From Scilla litardierei (taxonomy: Eukaryota; Streptophyta; Magnoliopsida; Asparagales; Asparagaceae): a DNA stretch of 64,000 nucleotides. The position numbers and the translations under genes were made by a program. Shown piece by piece: positions 47,501 through 58,643 of this stretch (positions within the stretch are counted from its first letter, which is position 1; each line of letters starts with the position of its first letter). Where the stretch lies: contig CM061139.1 of assembly GCA_030789695.1 (NCBI GenBank), forward strand, positions 7,145,878 to 7,209,877, read 5' to 3'. The notes beneath the pieces are model-generated. The model was not told the DNA's origin and searched no databases. It was given only the letters and a program-made list of their open reading frames with translations.

Positions 47501-50500
47501 CAGACTTGAAGCTGCAAAGCTGTAAGTCCGATAAGCGTCAATCAAATTTAAAACTGCAGGTCCTTGCAACGCGAACGAAACAAAGATAATAATAATTAAA
47601 TGAGACAAAAGAGATATCTCAGAATATCCATAAAATAAGTTTCAACATCACAGAAAAAGCCACCAGGCTGAAATAAAAGAGAGTCTAAAGGCCCAAACAT
47701 GGCCAACAAAGTACAGCGTACAAAACAAAGGTGCCACGCACCGACAACTAACAACAAAACCTAAAACAAAAGAAAGCTCAGCAAGGACTCAAAGAATGGT
47801 CACCGATGTCCACAAAACTCCTCCTGGCAGACATGGACTCAGGCTCAACGTCAGCAACTCATCACGTACACATCAACGGTCTCTGGCGCAGGTCTAACAT
47901 GTGACACCCAAAAGAGCAAGGGGCACATGTCAGCAAGTCTACAAGAGACTTGTGCAAGGAAACTGAAAGTAGGCAAAGTAAAGCAACCTAGCAGTTCTAG
48001 CATGATGCAATGACATGGTAGTTAAAGTATGAGTGCAACAGGTAAAGTAAAGTAAAGTACGAGCATGGCATTTAAACATGGCATGGATGACAAGTATTTC
48101 ATGAATCATTCACAAGACAAGTACAAGACAAGAAAAGTAAGCACCTCGTGCACATAGATTCCGTCTTTTGGCTAGAGGGCTGATCAGGCCACTCCTAAGC
48201 TCAAGTGAACGTTTATCCCTACCCCTCCACGTGTATCGAGCCAGGGCCTTACCCCCAAACGGTAATGCTCGCTTCTGGATCACGAGCCAGGAAGTGTTTT
48301 TAACAAGTATGGCATAGGGGTGCACCTAGCCGGTCCAGGAAACCGGGCATTGGCTTTTGACCAACACATGAGGCTCGTTTCCCTGGAAGTAGTATTCAAG
48401 GAGTACAAGTATTGTAGCGTGTGCTACGAATGCAACAATCAACTGGGATGACATGTAAGATGCAATGCATGGCAGTTAAAAGTGCGTACAGATAAGAAAA
48501 GTAAACATGGCAGTTTAGTATGCATGAACAACAAGTTTAAAGGGTTGGATCTAGCTTCGTTGTCAAGCTAGATCAATTAGGTGACGGATCTAGTTTCGTT
48601 GTCAAACTAGATCAAGTAGGTGTCTAGCCAGCTATCATTTCACTGACTAGTCTCTTTTACGCTAAAAACAAGGAAGTGGCCTAAAACATGGCCCTAAGCA
48701 AGAGTTGGCAAGTTTCACTTGCCTGCAAGTACAACGTCCGAGCACACCGTCCAATGAGTCCAAAAATCACAATTATCCTACGTGCACAAGTCCACCGGCC
48801 TAAAGTCCATATTATTAATCTTGATTAGTGAATTTAAAACATTTAAAATACTTTAAAAATACTGATTTTAGTCTTGATTAGCAGGCAATGGGTTGGGGGT
48901 CCTAGGGGTGCAAAGCGTTACCTCAACACGACGCGAAAGCTACACCGGCGTCGGGTAGCGACGCTGGGGGTTGGAATGAGAGAACGCGCTCCAAGTCCAG
49001 ATTCCAAATTAGTTTCCTCGCTGGAAAGTTCAGAGCATCAACCGGAGCCACGGTTCCAGATTCCAAAGCTAGCACGTGCGACGACGGGCTACGACGTGTC
49101 GCAACGTCGTGCACGGCGAATCGTCGGAGGGAAAGCACCTAGGTGGGGCCCACAGTAGTCCTAGGGACCTTTGGGGGACCCACAATACCTCTGGAGAACT
49201 TGGGGGGCCCACGGAGGCAAGTGGTGCGACGGGTGCGGGGTTGCGACGAATGGCCATCGGTCGTACACAGCCAATGCGGGGGATTCCATCGGTCGGGCTC
49301 ATGTGGCGGGGCTGTGCAGCGCTTGCGGAGATGCGGTCGTCGGTCACAGCGGCCGCTACGAGGGGATCCTTCGGTTAGACACTACGGAAGCGGGCTGCAA
49401 CGCTGCGGGGGTTGCAACAGAGCGGGGGAGCGGGCGATGCGGGCACTTGGGTCGGTCAGACACAGCTGGCGGGTCGGTTGGGCGCTTGGGCTGCAGCGGA
49501 GCGGGGGTTTTGATGCGGAGCGGGGGCGGTCATCGGTCTGACCGAGAGAATTCCTCGGTCGGACACAGATGAAGCGGGGCGATGGCCGTGCAAGCGAGCG
49601 GAGTGGAGGAGCGGGCATTGGCAGCGGTCGGTGCGGTAGTTTTGGGCCCGTTCTCTCGGTCGGTGCGGGGAAAGCTCGTCGCAACGTTGCGACGATTCGT
49701 CGCAACGTCAAATTTGGGTTTTGGGAGCGGCTAGGGTTATTTTCTTGCGAAAATAGGTCTTCCTAGAGGTTGTTTATATAGTGTAGATGGGTTGACTAGG
49801 TCTAGGGCTAATCCTAATGAGATTAGAAATTTAAAATAATTTAAAATTTGAAATCCAACTTCTCCAACTCACCCAAGGATTTGACCTGGTCCAAATGAGC
49901 TGGAAATTGGCTCAAAATTCTTTAAAACGTTTTAAACTCAAATAAATTTTATTTGGCCGAAATTAATTTAAAAATTAATTATTAAAAATATTATAAAACT
50001 TGTTAAAAATATAAAAGTGGTCAAATGAACTCTAAAAATTATAAAATAAATATCGGGGTGATCGTGGTGACGGGAGTGAGCTAACTAAGAAGACGGATCT
50101 CAATTTCGACGTCGGAAGACGAAACTAAAATTAGAAACGTCTCCCGTCAAAAGTGAAAATCGCCACGTCTCATCGAATAAGTTTAAATTGTGGGAAAACG
50201 ACTCGAGAAACGTCGTTCCAAAATAGTGCCACTATTTAATATTCTCAGAGACATTCATAACGGCATATCACACGAAAGTGTTCACAAACAAACAAAGTCT
50301 AAAACAACCGCGTGCACGGCCAAAAGCACGTGCACGAACAACGTACGACGAAAAGTGGTCGTTACAGGGTATAAGGACGAGCCTTTTATTTTAGCTTCGC
50401 AAGCTCAACAAGTATTCTATGTCACAGATCCCACTGATGTGAAGTGGTCCATTGTGTTGTTGAATAACAAATTAAATGACTGTCGTAGCCAAGCACATGA

Positions 50501-50687
50501 AGATATCAATACTGAGGATGATCCTTTCTTAGGGACATCACAATCACTTGATATTGATCCTACTGTAGATTATGGTTTCTATATGAGAGATGATCATGAT
50601 GAGGGGATTTGGGTCAATCCGTCATTTCATGTCATGAAGGGACAAACAAGTATTAATCCAACAAGGAAAAGGAAAAGATTAACCTAA
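44525..50687 (+). pseudogene. CACTA transposase (TNP2 type), interrupted by a solo LTR
   Basis: The start MDRKWMSANRLSKEYEDG follows an intron acceptor. Domains in order: a transposase-associated N-terminal zinc region (residues 1-80, CPCLKCCYARG), the TNP2/Transposase_21 core with ALSTDGMNPHG (about 45434-45466), LSGYSIKGKCACPLCE and LDVMHIEKNVF (about 46088-46120), a DUF4218-like region (LPKKVRVTITKLCFFFRAIC) and a DUF4216-like region. The frame is open to 47448, is cut by the solo LTR, and continues in the same frame at 50372-50687 to a TAA. Removing the LTR and one TSD copy would leave 1079 codons without a stop. It cuts and joins the CACTA ends; as it stands it is truncated within the DUF4216-like region. 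Confidence 0.93.
47449..50366 (-). repeat. Solo LTR of the element C family inside the transposase gene
   Basis: 2918 bp, plus-strand ends TGTCACGCCCCG and TGGTCGTTACA, flanked by TSD GGGTA (47444-47448 and 50367-50371). On the minus strand it aligns with the 3' LTR of element C. A TATA box (CTATATAAA) lies on the minus strand at about 49771-49780, followed downstream by a GC-rich section (about 48900-49740) that would be transcribed leader. The ORFs in that section (48874-49711) are products of GC bias and are not called. Confidence 0.93.
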
Positions 50688-50800
50688 TTAAGTTCATACG
50701 ACTTTTTCTGGTGAGTGATGTATATTGATCTTAATTCATTTTTCTTGCATCTTTTCTTGTGAACTAACAATTTAATGTTGTTTTACTTTGTTGTAGATAA

Positions 50801-53800
50801 ATGTCTTCTAGTGATGACAATTGTGTTCCCCTTGATAGTGATGCTCCTAATATTGAGGAAAATGTTATTACACGTGGAGTGACCGCTATGGAGGGAGTTA
50901 TTCGTGCACGCAGCAAAGGGATATCATTTAAGGTATTCTACTTACAAGTTTTTATTATTTAATCATATTAATTTTCATCAACATATATTCATTTTCTTAT
51001 TCTATCATTGTTATTAGGTTGGATGGAATGATAGGGGTCAACCAATTGATCCTAACAGTGCTATATTTGTGAGTTATATTGGGGCAATTATCCGACAGAT
51101 GGTGCCAATAACATGTGATAACTGGAAATCGTCGGCTTTAAAAGTAGTGAAAGAAAACATCTGGAAGGATATACAAGTAATATACATACTCTCATATGTT
51201 TTTATTCTTATACAAACATACTAACACAATTGAGCACACTTTTGTAGACATCTTTCATTGTTGATGATAGTCATCGGAGATATATTCTTAAAGAAGCAGG
51301 CAAACTTTGTAGAAATTTCAGAACCTACTTAACAAAGAATTATGTTTAGGATGAAAGTGGTAGTGTTATTGAGCATCCTCCACATGAGTATCCTTTCATA
51401 TCTGAAGATCAATGGAGAGCGTTTGTTGCTAAACGTCAGTGCGATGAATTTAAGGTAATGTTACTCATTTTGAGGAATCTGACTAAACATATTACTTTGT
51501 ATTAATATAGTTGCTTTGTGCCTAAATAGATGCGAAGCACTCAAAATCAAAAAAGAGCATTAAATCATATGTACCCATATAGAAAGGGCCGTATGGGTTA
51601 CGCACGCCTTGAGCAAAAGATGGTAAGTATGCAAAAGATATAACGTACAAGATGTTAGAAATGATTTTCAATCAATTTATTAATTATCTTAATTGTCTGA
51701 ATGTACAGTTAAAGGAGTCAGAATCAAATGACACATACATAGCCCGTCATGATTTATGGAAGGGTGCTCGTGTAAATAAGTTAGGAGTGGTTGATAATGA
51801 AAATGTTCAGCAAGTGTGTGAGAAAATTGTAAGTATGATATCATTTTACTCTAGTTCTTTTATTATTTTCTTATTTTATCACTAATGATGTACATGTTAC
51901 CTTTCAAATTTATGTGCCAGGAGACCATTTCACAAACTACATCACAGGATCAGTTACAGGACTCGCAGGATATACTTTCTCGAGTCTTAAATGTCCCAGA
52001 GTATCCTGGACGGGTTAGAGGTTATGGATTCGGGCCGTCAGTAAAAGATTGTTTCCCAAGTGAAAAGCGCAGAAGAAATAATGATAACGCGGACTTGAGA
52101 GAAACAGTGGCATTGCTCTTAGAGAAGATGAAAGTATTTGAGAGTATGGGTCACACCAAAGAATTAGCTACAATCAGCAAAAGTGGTAGTTGCACGCTTC
52201 TTTCCTGTAATATTCCTGAAGTAAGTGTTTTTCTATTAAATTATTGCATTTACAAATAATTAATTCAAGATATTATTAGCAAAATACATTCCTGTATGAT
52301 TAACAACATTAATTGATGTTTTCTTTATGAAATTTTTGTTTTATGACATCTCATCATGCAATTTCTATTTATCATCCCCAACACATCGCATAATTGGGAA
52401 GGGAAAGGTCTTCAATCGTCCTGATGATAGAAAACTACACAATATATCATTACCCATGACTCATATGAAAGTTATGGTTGAACATGTGATAGAGTCAGAT
52501 GCACCACTACCAATACCTATAGAGGATGCAGGAGTCATGGTAGTAGGTGATGCGATTGGTACTTTTGTTGCATGGCCAACCAACCTTATTGATTTGGTCT
52601 CTACGGTAAGACTTCTTATAGTATACATTAGATTCTTATATTGTTGTTTCATTATTTTCTAACTAAATGATTCACTTAAATTATTTCCCATACAGATGCC
52701 CACAAAATCTAACGTCAAAGAGTCGGTTAAAACAAAGGAGTCAGGTACTCCTAAAAAGAAACAAGAAAAAGTAAAGGCAAAACATCAGAAGCCCTCCCAT
52801 GCTGTTTGTGCAACTAGTAAAAAGAAACACGAAAAAGTAGAGTCAAAACATCAGGAGTCCTCTCCTGCAGTTGCTGCAAATAATCTCTATATGTATTGCA
52901 ATTTTATTCAGATATATGCTACACAAAAGCTTCAAAGTGGTGCGCTGTTACAAATAGACATGGAGAGAGACATTTTTGGTATATCATATATGGAGTTAAT
53001 TAGTCATCAAATTGTCAACGAACTTCTTCAACATGAATGGTTGGATTGTCCGATAATCTGTGTATATATCAGGTACTTTAAGTAAACAATTTTTAGAATT
53101 TCATTTCAATTAAACGTTGATATTATTGCTAACTTATTTTTAATCTTCATTCAAGGTACTTGTACTATGAGTTGGTTCTCAACAGACAAAACACAAGGAG
53201 ATTCTCATTCTTATGCCCACATAACACATCTTCTTTTGTTGATGAGCCAACGAAGTATATAGCCGATGCACTTATTGAATATAACGAGCCAGGGAAGTTA
53301 TTCTTGGCACCATATAATACAGGGTAAATATCTTTTTAATATATTTTATTTAATTTAATGAATTCCTAAGAATGTAGTCACTTAGAATTTGTTAACTACT
53401 TTTGTAGGGGTCATTGGGTGTTGTTAGTCATCAATGCCACATCAGAGACAATATATTATTTGGATTCCTTGCATCATGATCCAAAATATAATCGAACCAT
53501 GAAGGATACATTCGACAAGTAAGTTAATTGTGTTTTATGTCAATATGTAAATATGATATATGTTGAATATAACTAGTTGACTAAATTTATTTTATTTTGT
53601 TAGAGCTTTGTGCATTTATCGTGCTTCTAAGGGAACCAGGGGCCTGAAATCTAGATCAAACAAACCCACGTGGATCCGTATAAATGTATGTACAACGGTC
53701 TCTTCCAATTTCATATGTTGCTCAAATCTAGATCAAACAAGGATAACTCACCATTCATATAATTTTTCATTTTTTGAATTGTATAGTGCCCCCTTCAGAC

Positions 53801-54088
53801 CAATACAATTGATTGTGGTTATTATGTTATGCGATTCATGAAAGAAATCCTTTAACAAAATGAAAACATCATCCCAGATACGGTATGTAGTTTTAGTTTT
53901 AATTTATATTTTTCGTATTTTTTAGTTATATTTGCTAATATTTGATTATAACATATATTTGCTATTTGCTATGATATTCTATTTTGTAGTACTTCTCTGA
54001 CTACAAATGTGCTACTTACTCTACTGATCAACTAGCTGAAGTCAAGGAAGATTGGTGTCGTTATGTGGTCCAGAAATATGTCACTTAG
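50801..54088 (+). pseudogene. CACTA second gene: Transposase_24-like region joined to a Ulp1-like protease
   Basis: The gene model rests on consistent splice sites. Exons: 50801-50932, 51018-51176, 51248-51454, 51530-51622, 51709-51828, 51921-52220, about 52370-52605, 52697-53072, about 53155-53323, 53408-53518, 53603-53684, 53787-53881 and 53990-54088. The N-terminal half has the plant transposase signature of Transposase_24 (EYPGRVRGYGFGPSV). The C-terminal part has the Ulp1/C48 cysteine protease triad: His in GGHWVLLVI, Asp in YYLDSL and Cys in TIDCGYYVMRFMKEI. A Lys/Glu-rich linker lies between them. In-frame stops occur at 51347-51349 (exon 3) and 53853-53855 (exon 12), and no AG acceptor is found for exon 7, so the gene is decaying. 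A SUMO- or ubiquitin-like substrate is inferred from the family. Confidence 0.82.
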
Positions 54089-57000
54089 TATAGATGTTCA
54101 CAGTTGCAATTAGAAGGTGAAGCTCTGGCTAATTCTGATATAATTTAATTTCTATCCTAGTGCTAAACCAATGCCTAATTAGAAATATGTCACTTTTTTT
54201 TGCTAATTTTATGTTGTAGGCCGAGATGGAGAAGCAATGTAGTTGGGTTGCAGGGAGCTCTCAGGAGAAATGACATGGGACCAAACATACATCTGTGTCA
54301 TGAGCCAGCCTGAACTCCATCATGCTTCAATTTTCAGGTTTGGTATTTTAGACACATCTTTGATCCATTTATATGTCATTTGAATGAAAATGATTGAACA
54401 CCTGAAAGTTCAATACTGTATATACACTTCATAATATTTAAGTGATAGCTGGTGTTAGGGTTTAATTTGGCCCGATATACGGGATGATGAAGGGAGGCAT
54501 AAAATCTATTAGAATTTGCATGTTTTGGTCAAAACTAATCTTTATCAATTATTTGAAGACAGAGTAACACCAAGTATTGCTAATTATGACTAATTTCAGA
54601 GTAGTTTTAATTTTTTAAGCCACTGTTCCCAACAATCCATATTTCCAATCAGAAAGTACCAAATCTGTATCGATACCAAAAAGACGAACAGAGAACGTAG
54701 TGGATACGAGATTTCGCACCTTGATTGTACCATGTGCTATCCTTTGCATATATCAGCCTTATTCTGAACCATTAGTTGGCAGAAATTTATGAATTGTAAA
54801 ACATTATTTATCAATTATAAAACTATGTTCCTATATGGTAGCATCCATCAAAGCTACCAAAGTATATAGCAGTAAATGCATAAATCTGAGAGTTAGTAGC
54901 GTGTGTTTCTTGTTCTGTAGCGTATATGAATAGATGCATGATCTATCAATATTAAGTTTTAACTATAAACCTATGAAATAGTAGACTCAAATCAGAAATG
55001 TGTAACCTGTCAACATCAGCTCGTTATTTATGAAATTCTCATTCTTTTCTTCAGTCAATATATACAAATTCAAACCTAAACTGTATGTATTTGTGCTTGG
55101 TTTAAATTGGGTTGTTGTAGGATTTATCTTTAATCTATTATTTCAGATCGAAACAATTGTCAATGTTGGTTTTGAATCCGTATTCTCCATGAATATCTAG
55201 ATGGGTGAGGATTTAATTGGATCAGAATAATGGAGTAATTCCCAGCTCCACACCTATGTTTCCCTACCTAGGTTCTTGACTTGTCATTATATTAGTTTCC
55301 CGTATGGCACATCCTTTTGTTTAAACATGGCCTATTTAGAAATCAGTATATGGACATGTGGTCTACACCTTATCTCTATCAATCTTCTTTGCCTTAGTTT
55401 GGATGGCCACATTTTATGCTATGATTTGGTTTGCAACTTTGTATTATGGGCTCTATGAAGTATTGCAAAAGATAGCATTTCCCAAACAAACAAGATTTTT
55501 ATTGAGGGCCATACGGATGGTATATGTTAATTTGACTGTATAGCAGGATTTCCGATGTCTAGATAATATCTGCACATACATGCATCCTCTTCTTATCCGG
55601 ATGCTTTACATCTTAGATCGTAGGTTTTTAAGCCGTAGAAATTGCTTGTACATGACAGCCATCTGTGGGTAAGTTTTAAAACATATTCTTAAGTCGGATG
55701 CATGATAGTTAGCAACAATGCAACAATAATTTTTTGTAATATTATGCAATGTCACTTTCATATATTAAAATTGTAGCAGGTTAAACCTTGATAGAAGTGG
55801 GCGGTATGACATTTGGTTGGGGGAGACCATTTTGTGCATTTCAGGTCTTCTTTCATATGGTATTACATTTTGTTAGTAATGTCAAGTATTCATTTATGAT
55901 ACAGGGCATTTCCAAAGGAGGACAAGGAAGGGAGGCACAAAATCTCATGCGTGTAAGTGCTTTATCATTTTTTTGCTTGAGAGTTTTTTTAATTTTGCAT
56001 TATTGCAATGATGACGCACTCTCACCTTATTCAGGTGTATTTGGAAAATTTGCGTATCAAGGAAGTTGGTACTGATTTGTACATCTTTGTATTCTAAATA
56101 TATTTGCACCATAAATAACATATTATATGTTTTTCATCAATGGGGTGCTGCATTCTGTGTCAAAGGAGGTGTGGAAAAGGAAAGAGCAGCAATGCAGGTA
56201 TTGTAGATTCAGCTTGTCTATTTTGTTTCCCTTACTGGATTGGCGTCAAATTTAGATTAGGTTTTAACTATTTTGATGTCAATATCTAGTTCATCCATGA
56301 TCATGATTTTTATTTGAATATGACTGTCATCAAACTATGTGATGACAGTAAACCGTTTACTTCATTAATTGACAAATATTTATACCAAATTATCGTATTC
56401 AAGGCAAAGCATAGGATATTCGAACTATTATGGATATACCTGTCATAATATAAAATTTTGATCTTTCTTATTTTCTCTCGATCTTAAATCTACTTAAATC
56501 TATCTCGCATTAACATGACTAACTCGCAATTAAACTAACTACATATAAATGAGAACGAAGGCGATGTTATATCAAAATAAAATCTATTGCATCATCAAAA
56601 TAAAGCATTTCCTCTCAAGATCGAACATTAAGACGTGTACATGGACTTAATATCTAATGTGTGTGACAATTGAAATATCTGCAAGGTATGACATTGTGCC
56701 ACTCACATTCGTTATTACAAGCAACTCATCATTCATATTTAGTATATTTGTAATTTGAGTAAGATTTGTATTTTAATTGAATTCTCAAACAAATGTAAGA
56801 GAATTCCAAAATTACTCTATGTGAATGTTTGCCTACATCCCAATGTGTGTTATTGTATCAATGCATATGATGAATGACCTGATATTGAGATTGATTGCAT
56901 AGTGATATTCTCTTTGAATATATTGTGCACATGCAAACAATTTTGAATCTTTGATCTTGAAATTGAATAGCATGTATTACAACCCACAAACAAAAGCTGA

Positions 57001-57184
57001 GTGAATTCAGACACAGTTTATGACATGCGAATTAAAAATCAAAACAAGGGAGAGCTACCATCACTATATTTTACATTGTAGATCTTGGACATTAGAGTTG
57101 CCTAACAGACATGCAACGCAATGTAAATCATTGGCATGCTACATTTGTGCAAAACACTGAAGTTCGTCCTCTCCACTCTGATGA
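54089..57184 (+). other. CACTA 3' region without a recognised gene
   Basis: About 3.1 kb, AT-rich. ORFs at 55276-55543 and 55788-56075 have no recognisable motif and no supporting splice pattern. I see nothing else I can support. Confidence 0.5.
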
Positions 57185-57244
57185 GTGCCAGATTATGAAC
57201 ACACAAGGAACCAGAAGCAACAACTGCCAGATTCTGTCGCAAAG

Positions 57245-57598
57245 ATGAGTGCAGCGACAAACTCACAAAGGGATGCCAACGAAGAAGAGAAAGAACAGCC
57301 ATCGACAGAGGACGAGATGAAACTCCAGTTTGAGACAATCCAAAAGTCCGCAGACATTTCTAGCATCGGACAAGCAGAGCAGGAGGAGGAGGAGCATGAT
57401 CAAGAGGCGAAGGGAGGATCAGAAACAATGGCCACATGCAGGGAGAAGGGAATGGATTTTGTGATCATCGGTTCTCCAAAAGCTTTCCTCTTAGTGTTAG
57501 CATTGGCTCTGGCCGTCAGGCTTCTCACGTTCCTTCATCATGAGCAGCTTCGCCGGTACAACCATGGCATTCCAAAAATCTACGACCAGTTGTATTAG
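57245..57598 (+). CDS. Small hypothetical protein with a C-terminal membrane segment
   Basis: An open frame of 137 codons begins at 57185; the Met at 57245 (MSAATNSQRDANEEEKEQ) seems a better start, giving 117 codons. The first two thirds are very acidic and Glu/Gln-rich, followed by a hydrophobic stretch (AFLLVLALALAVRLLTFL) that looks like a membrane anchor and a short basic tail. That is the layout of a tail-anchored protein. I do not recognise the family. It lies between the second CACTA gene and the right subterminal repeats, a usual place for captured host sequence, but it may equally be the end of a spliced gene. Confidence 0.4.
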   Translation: MSAATNSQRDANEEEKEQPSTEDEMKLQFETIQKSADISSIGQAEQEEEEHDQEAKGGSETMATCREKGMDFVIIGSPKAFLLVLALALAVRLLTFLHHEQLRRYNHGIPKIYDQLY

Positions 57599-58149
57599 CT
57601 CTTCTTTCGATCCTACAACCGAGCCATAGGTGAGTTTTGAAGTTGAACAGAAGAACATGTGCTCATTACATTAGGAATTATAGTATGGATCAGCTACAAC
57701 AAAAGGATAGCGATGCCTATGGTATAACTGGATTATATGCAATAAGCAATGTCTGATGCTCACTTCTGTATTTTGATAGGAAAAACTAACAAGGCATCTT
57801 CAATGTCAAGTTCAACAGCTTTTGTACTAAAGCTAACACGTTTACTCGAGGCATTTATTGATGGTTATGAATATGTTGCTGCATTTTATACATTGACACC
57901 GCTGCATTTTCAGTTTTTTTTCCTATAGGAAAACGCTAAGTGAGCATTGATGTTATTTTATGGCACATGAAACAATTTACTAATGGGCATTGGTCTCTCT
58001 TTTGTGGGTGTGTGGGGATGGAGCTAAATAGAAAGCTAAAGAGAGCCACTGACACCTTCGTGGCATGACCGGCACTATGGTCGCAGGGATGTACATCTGG
58101 TTCGGATTGGTTGCGATGGGCATCGATGAATTTCGAGCAAATTGCAGGT

Positions 58150-58612
58150 GGTGGTCGGTGCTGTTAAAGGCCATCCTTTAACAGCACTTGCACAAATAAG
58201 CGCTGTTAAAGGCCCCCCTTTAACAGCGCTTGTTTGTGCAAGCGCTGTTAAAGGGGGGCCTTTAACAGCGCTTGTTTATGCAAGCGCTGTTAAAGGCCCC
58301 CCTTTAACAGCGCTTGCTTGTGCAAGCGCTGTTAAAGGGGGGCCTTTAACAGCGCTTGCTAGAACAAGCGCTGTTAAAGGCCCCCCCTTTAACAGCGCTT
58401 GCACAAGCAAGCGATGTTAAAGGGGGGCCTTTAACAGCGCTTGCTAGAACAAGCGATGTTAAAGGGGGGCCTTTAACATCGCTTGTTCTAGCAAGCGCTG
58501 TTAAAGGCCCCCCTTTAACAGCGCTTGTAAAGTGCTATTAAAACCAACCCCCCCTTTAGCAGCGGCGAGATAGACAGCGCTTGTAAAGCGCTATTAAAGA
58601 CCTTATTTAAGC
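58150..58612. repeat. Right subterminal hairpin array of the CACTA element
   Basis: Tandem hairpin units of the type CCTTTAACAGCGCTTG...CAAGCGCTGTTAAAGG, more regular than the left array. They yield spurious ORFs (58142-58420 and 58356-58541) with a KGPPLTALA repeat. Joins the right terminal inverted repeat at 58613. Confidence 0.88.
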
Positions 58613-58643
58613 GCTGTTAAAGGTCCATTTTGTAGTAGTGGTC

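Larger units (their letters stand above)
37807..58640 (+). mobile_element. CACTA (En/Spm) DNA transposon, 20.8 kb
   Basis: Ends CACTACTACAAAA and TTTTGTAGTAGTG form terminal inverted repeats of 28 bp with two mismatches (37807-37834 and 58613-58640). A 3-bp TSD, GTC, flanks it (37804-37806 and 58641-58643), as expected for CACTA elements. It carries subterminal hairpin arrays, a TNP2-type transposase gene and a second gene with a Ulp1-like protease. Without the solo LTR inside it the element is about 17.9 kb. It moves by cut-and-paste. Confidence 0.96.

Noticed and set aside
48874..49711. Arg/Gly-rich ORFs in the solo LTR
   Set aside because: GC-rich leader section of an LTR. Frames overlap on both strands and show no family.
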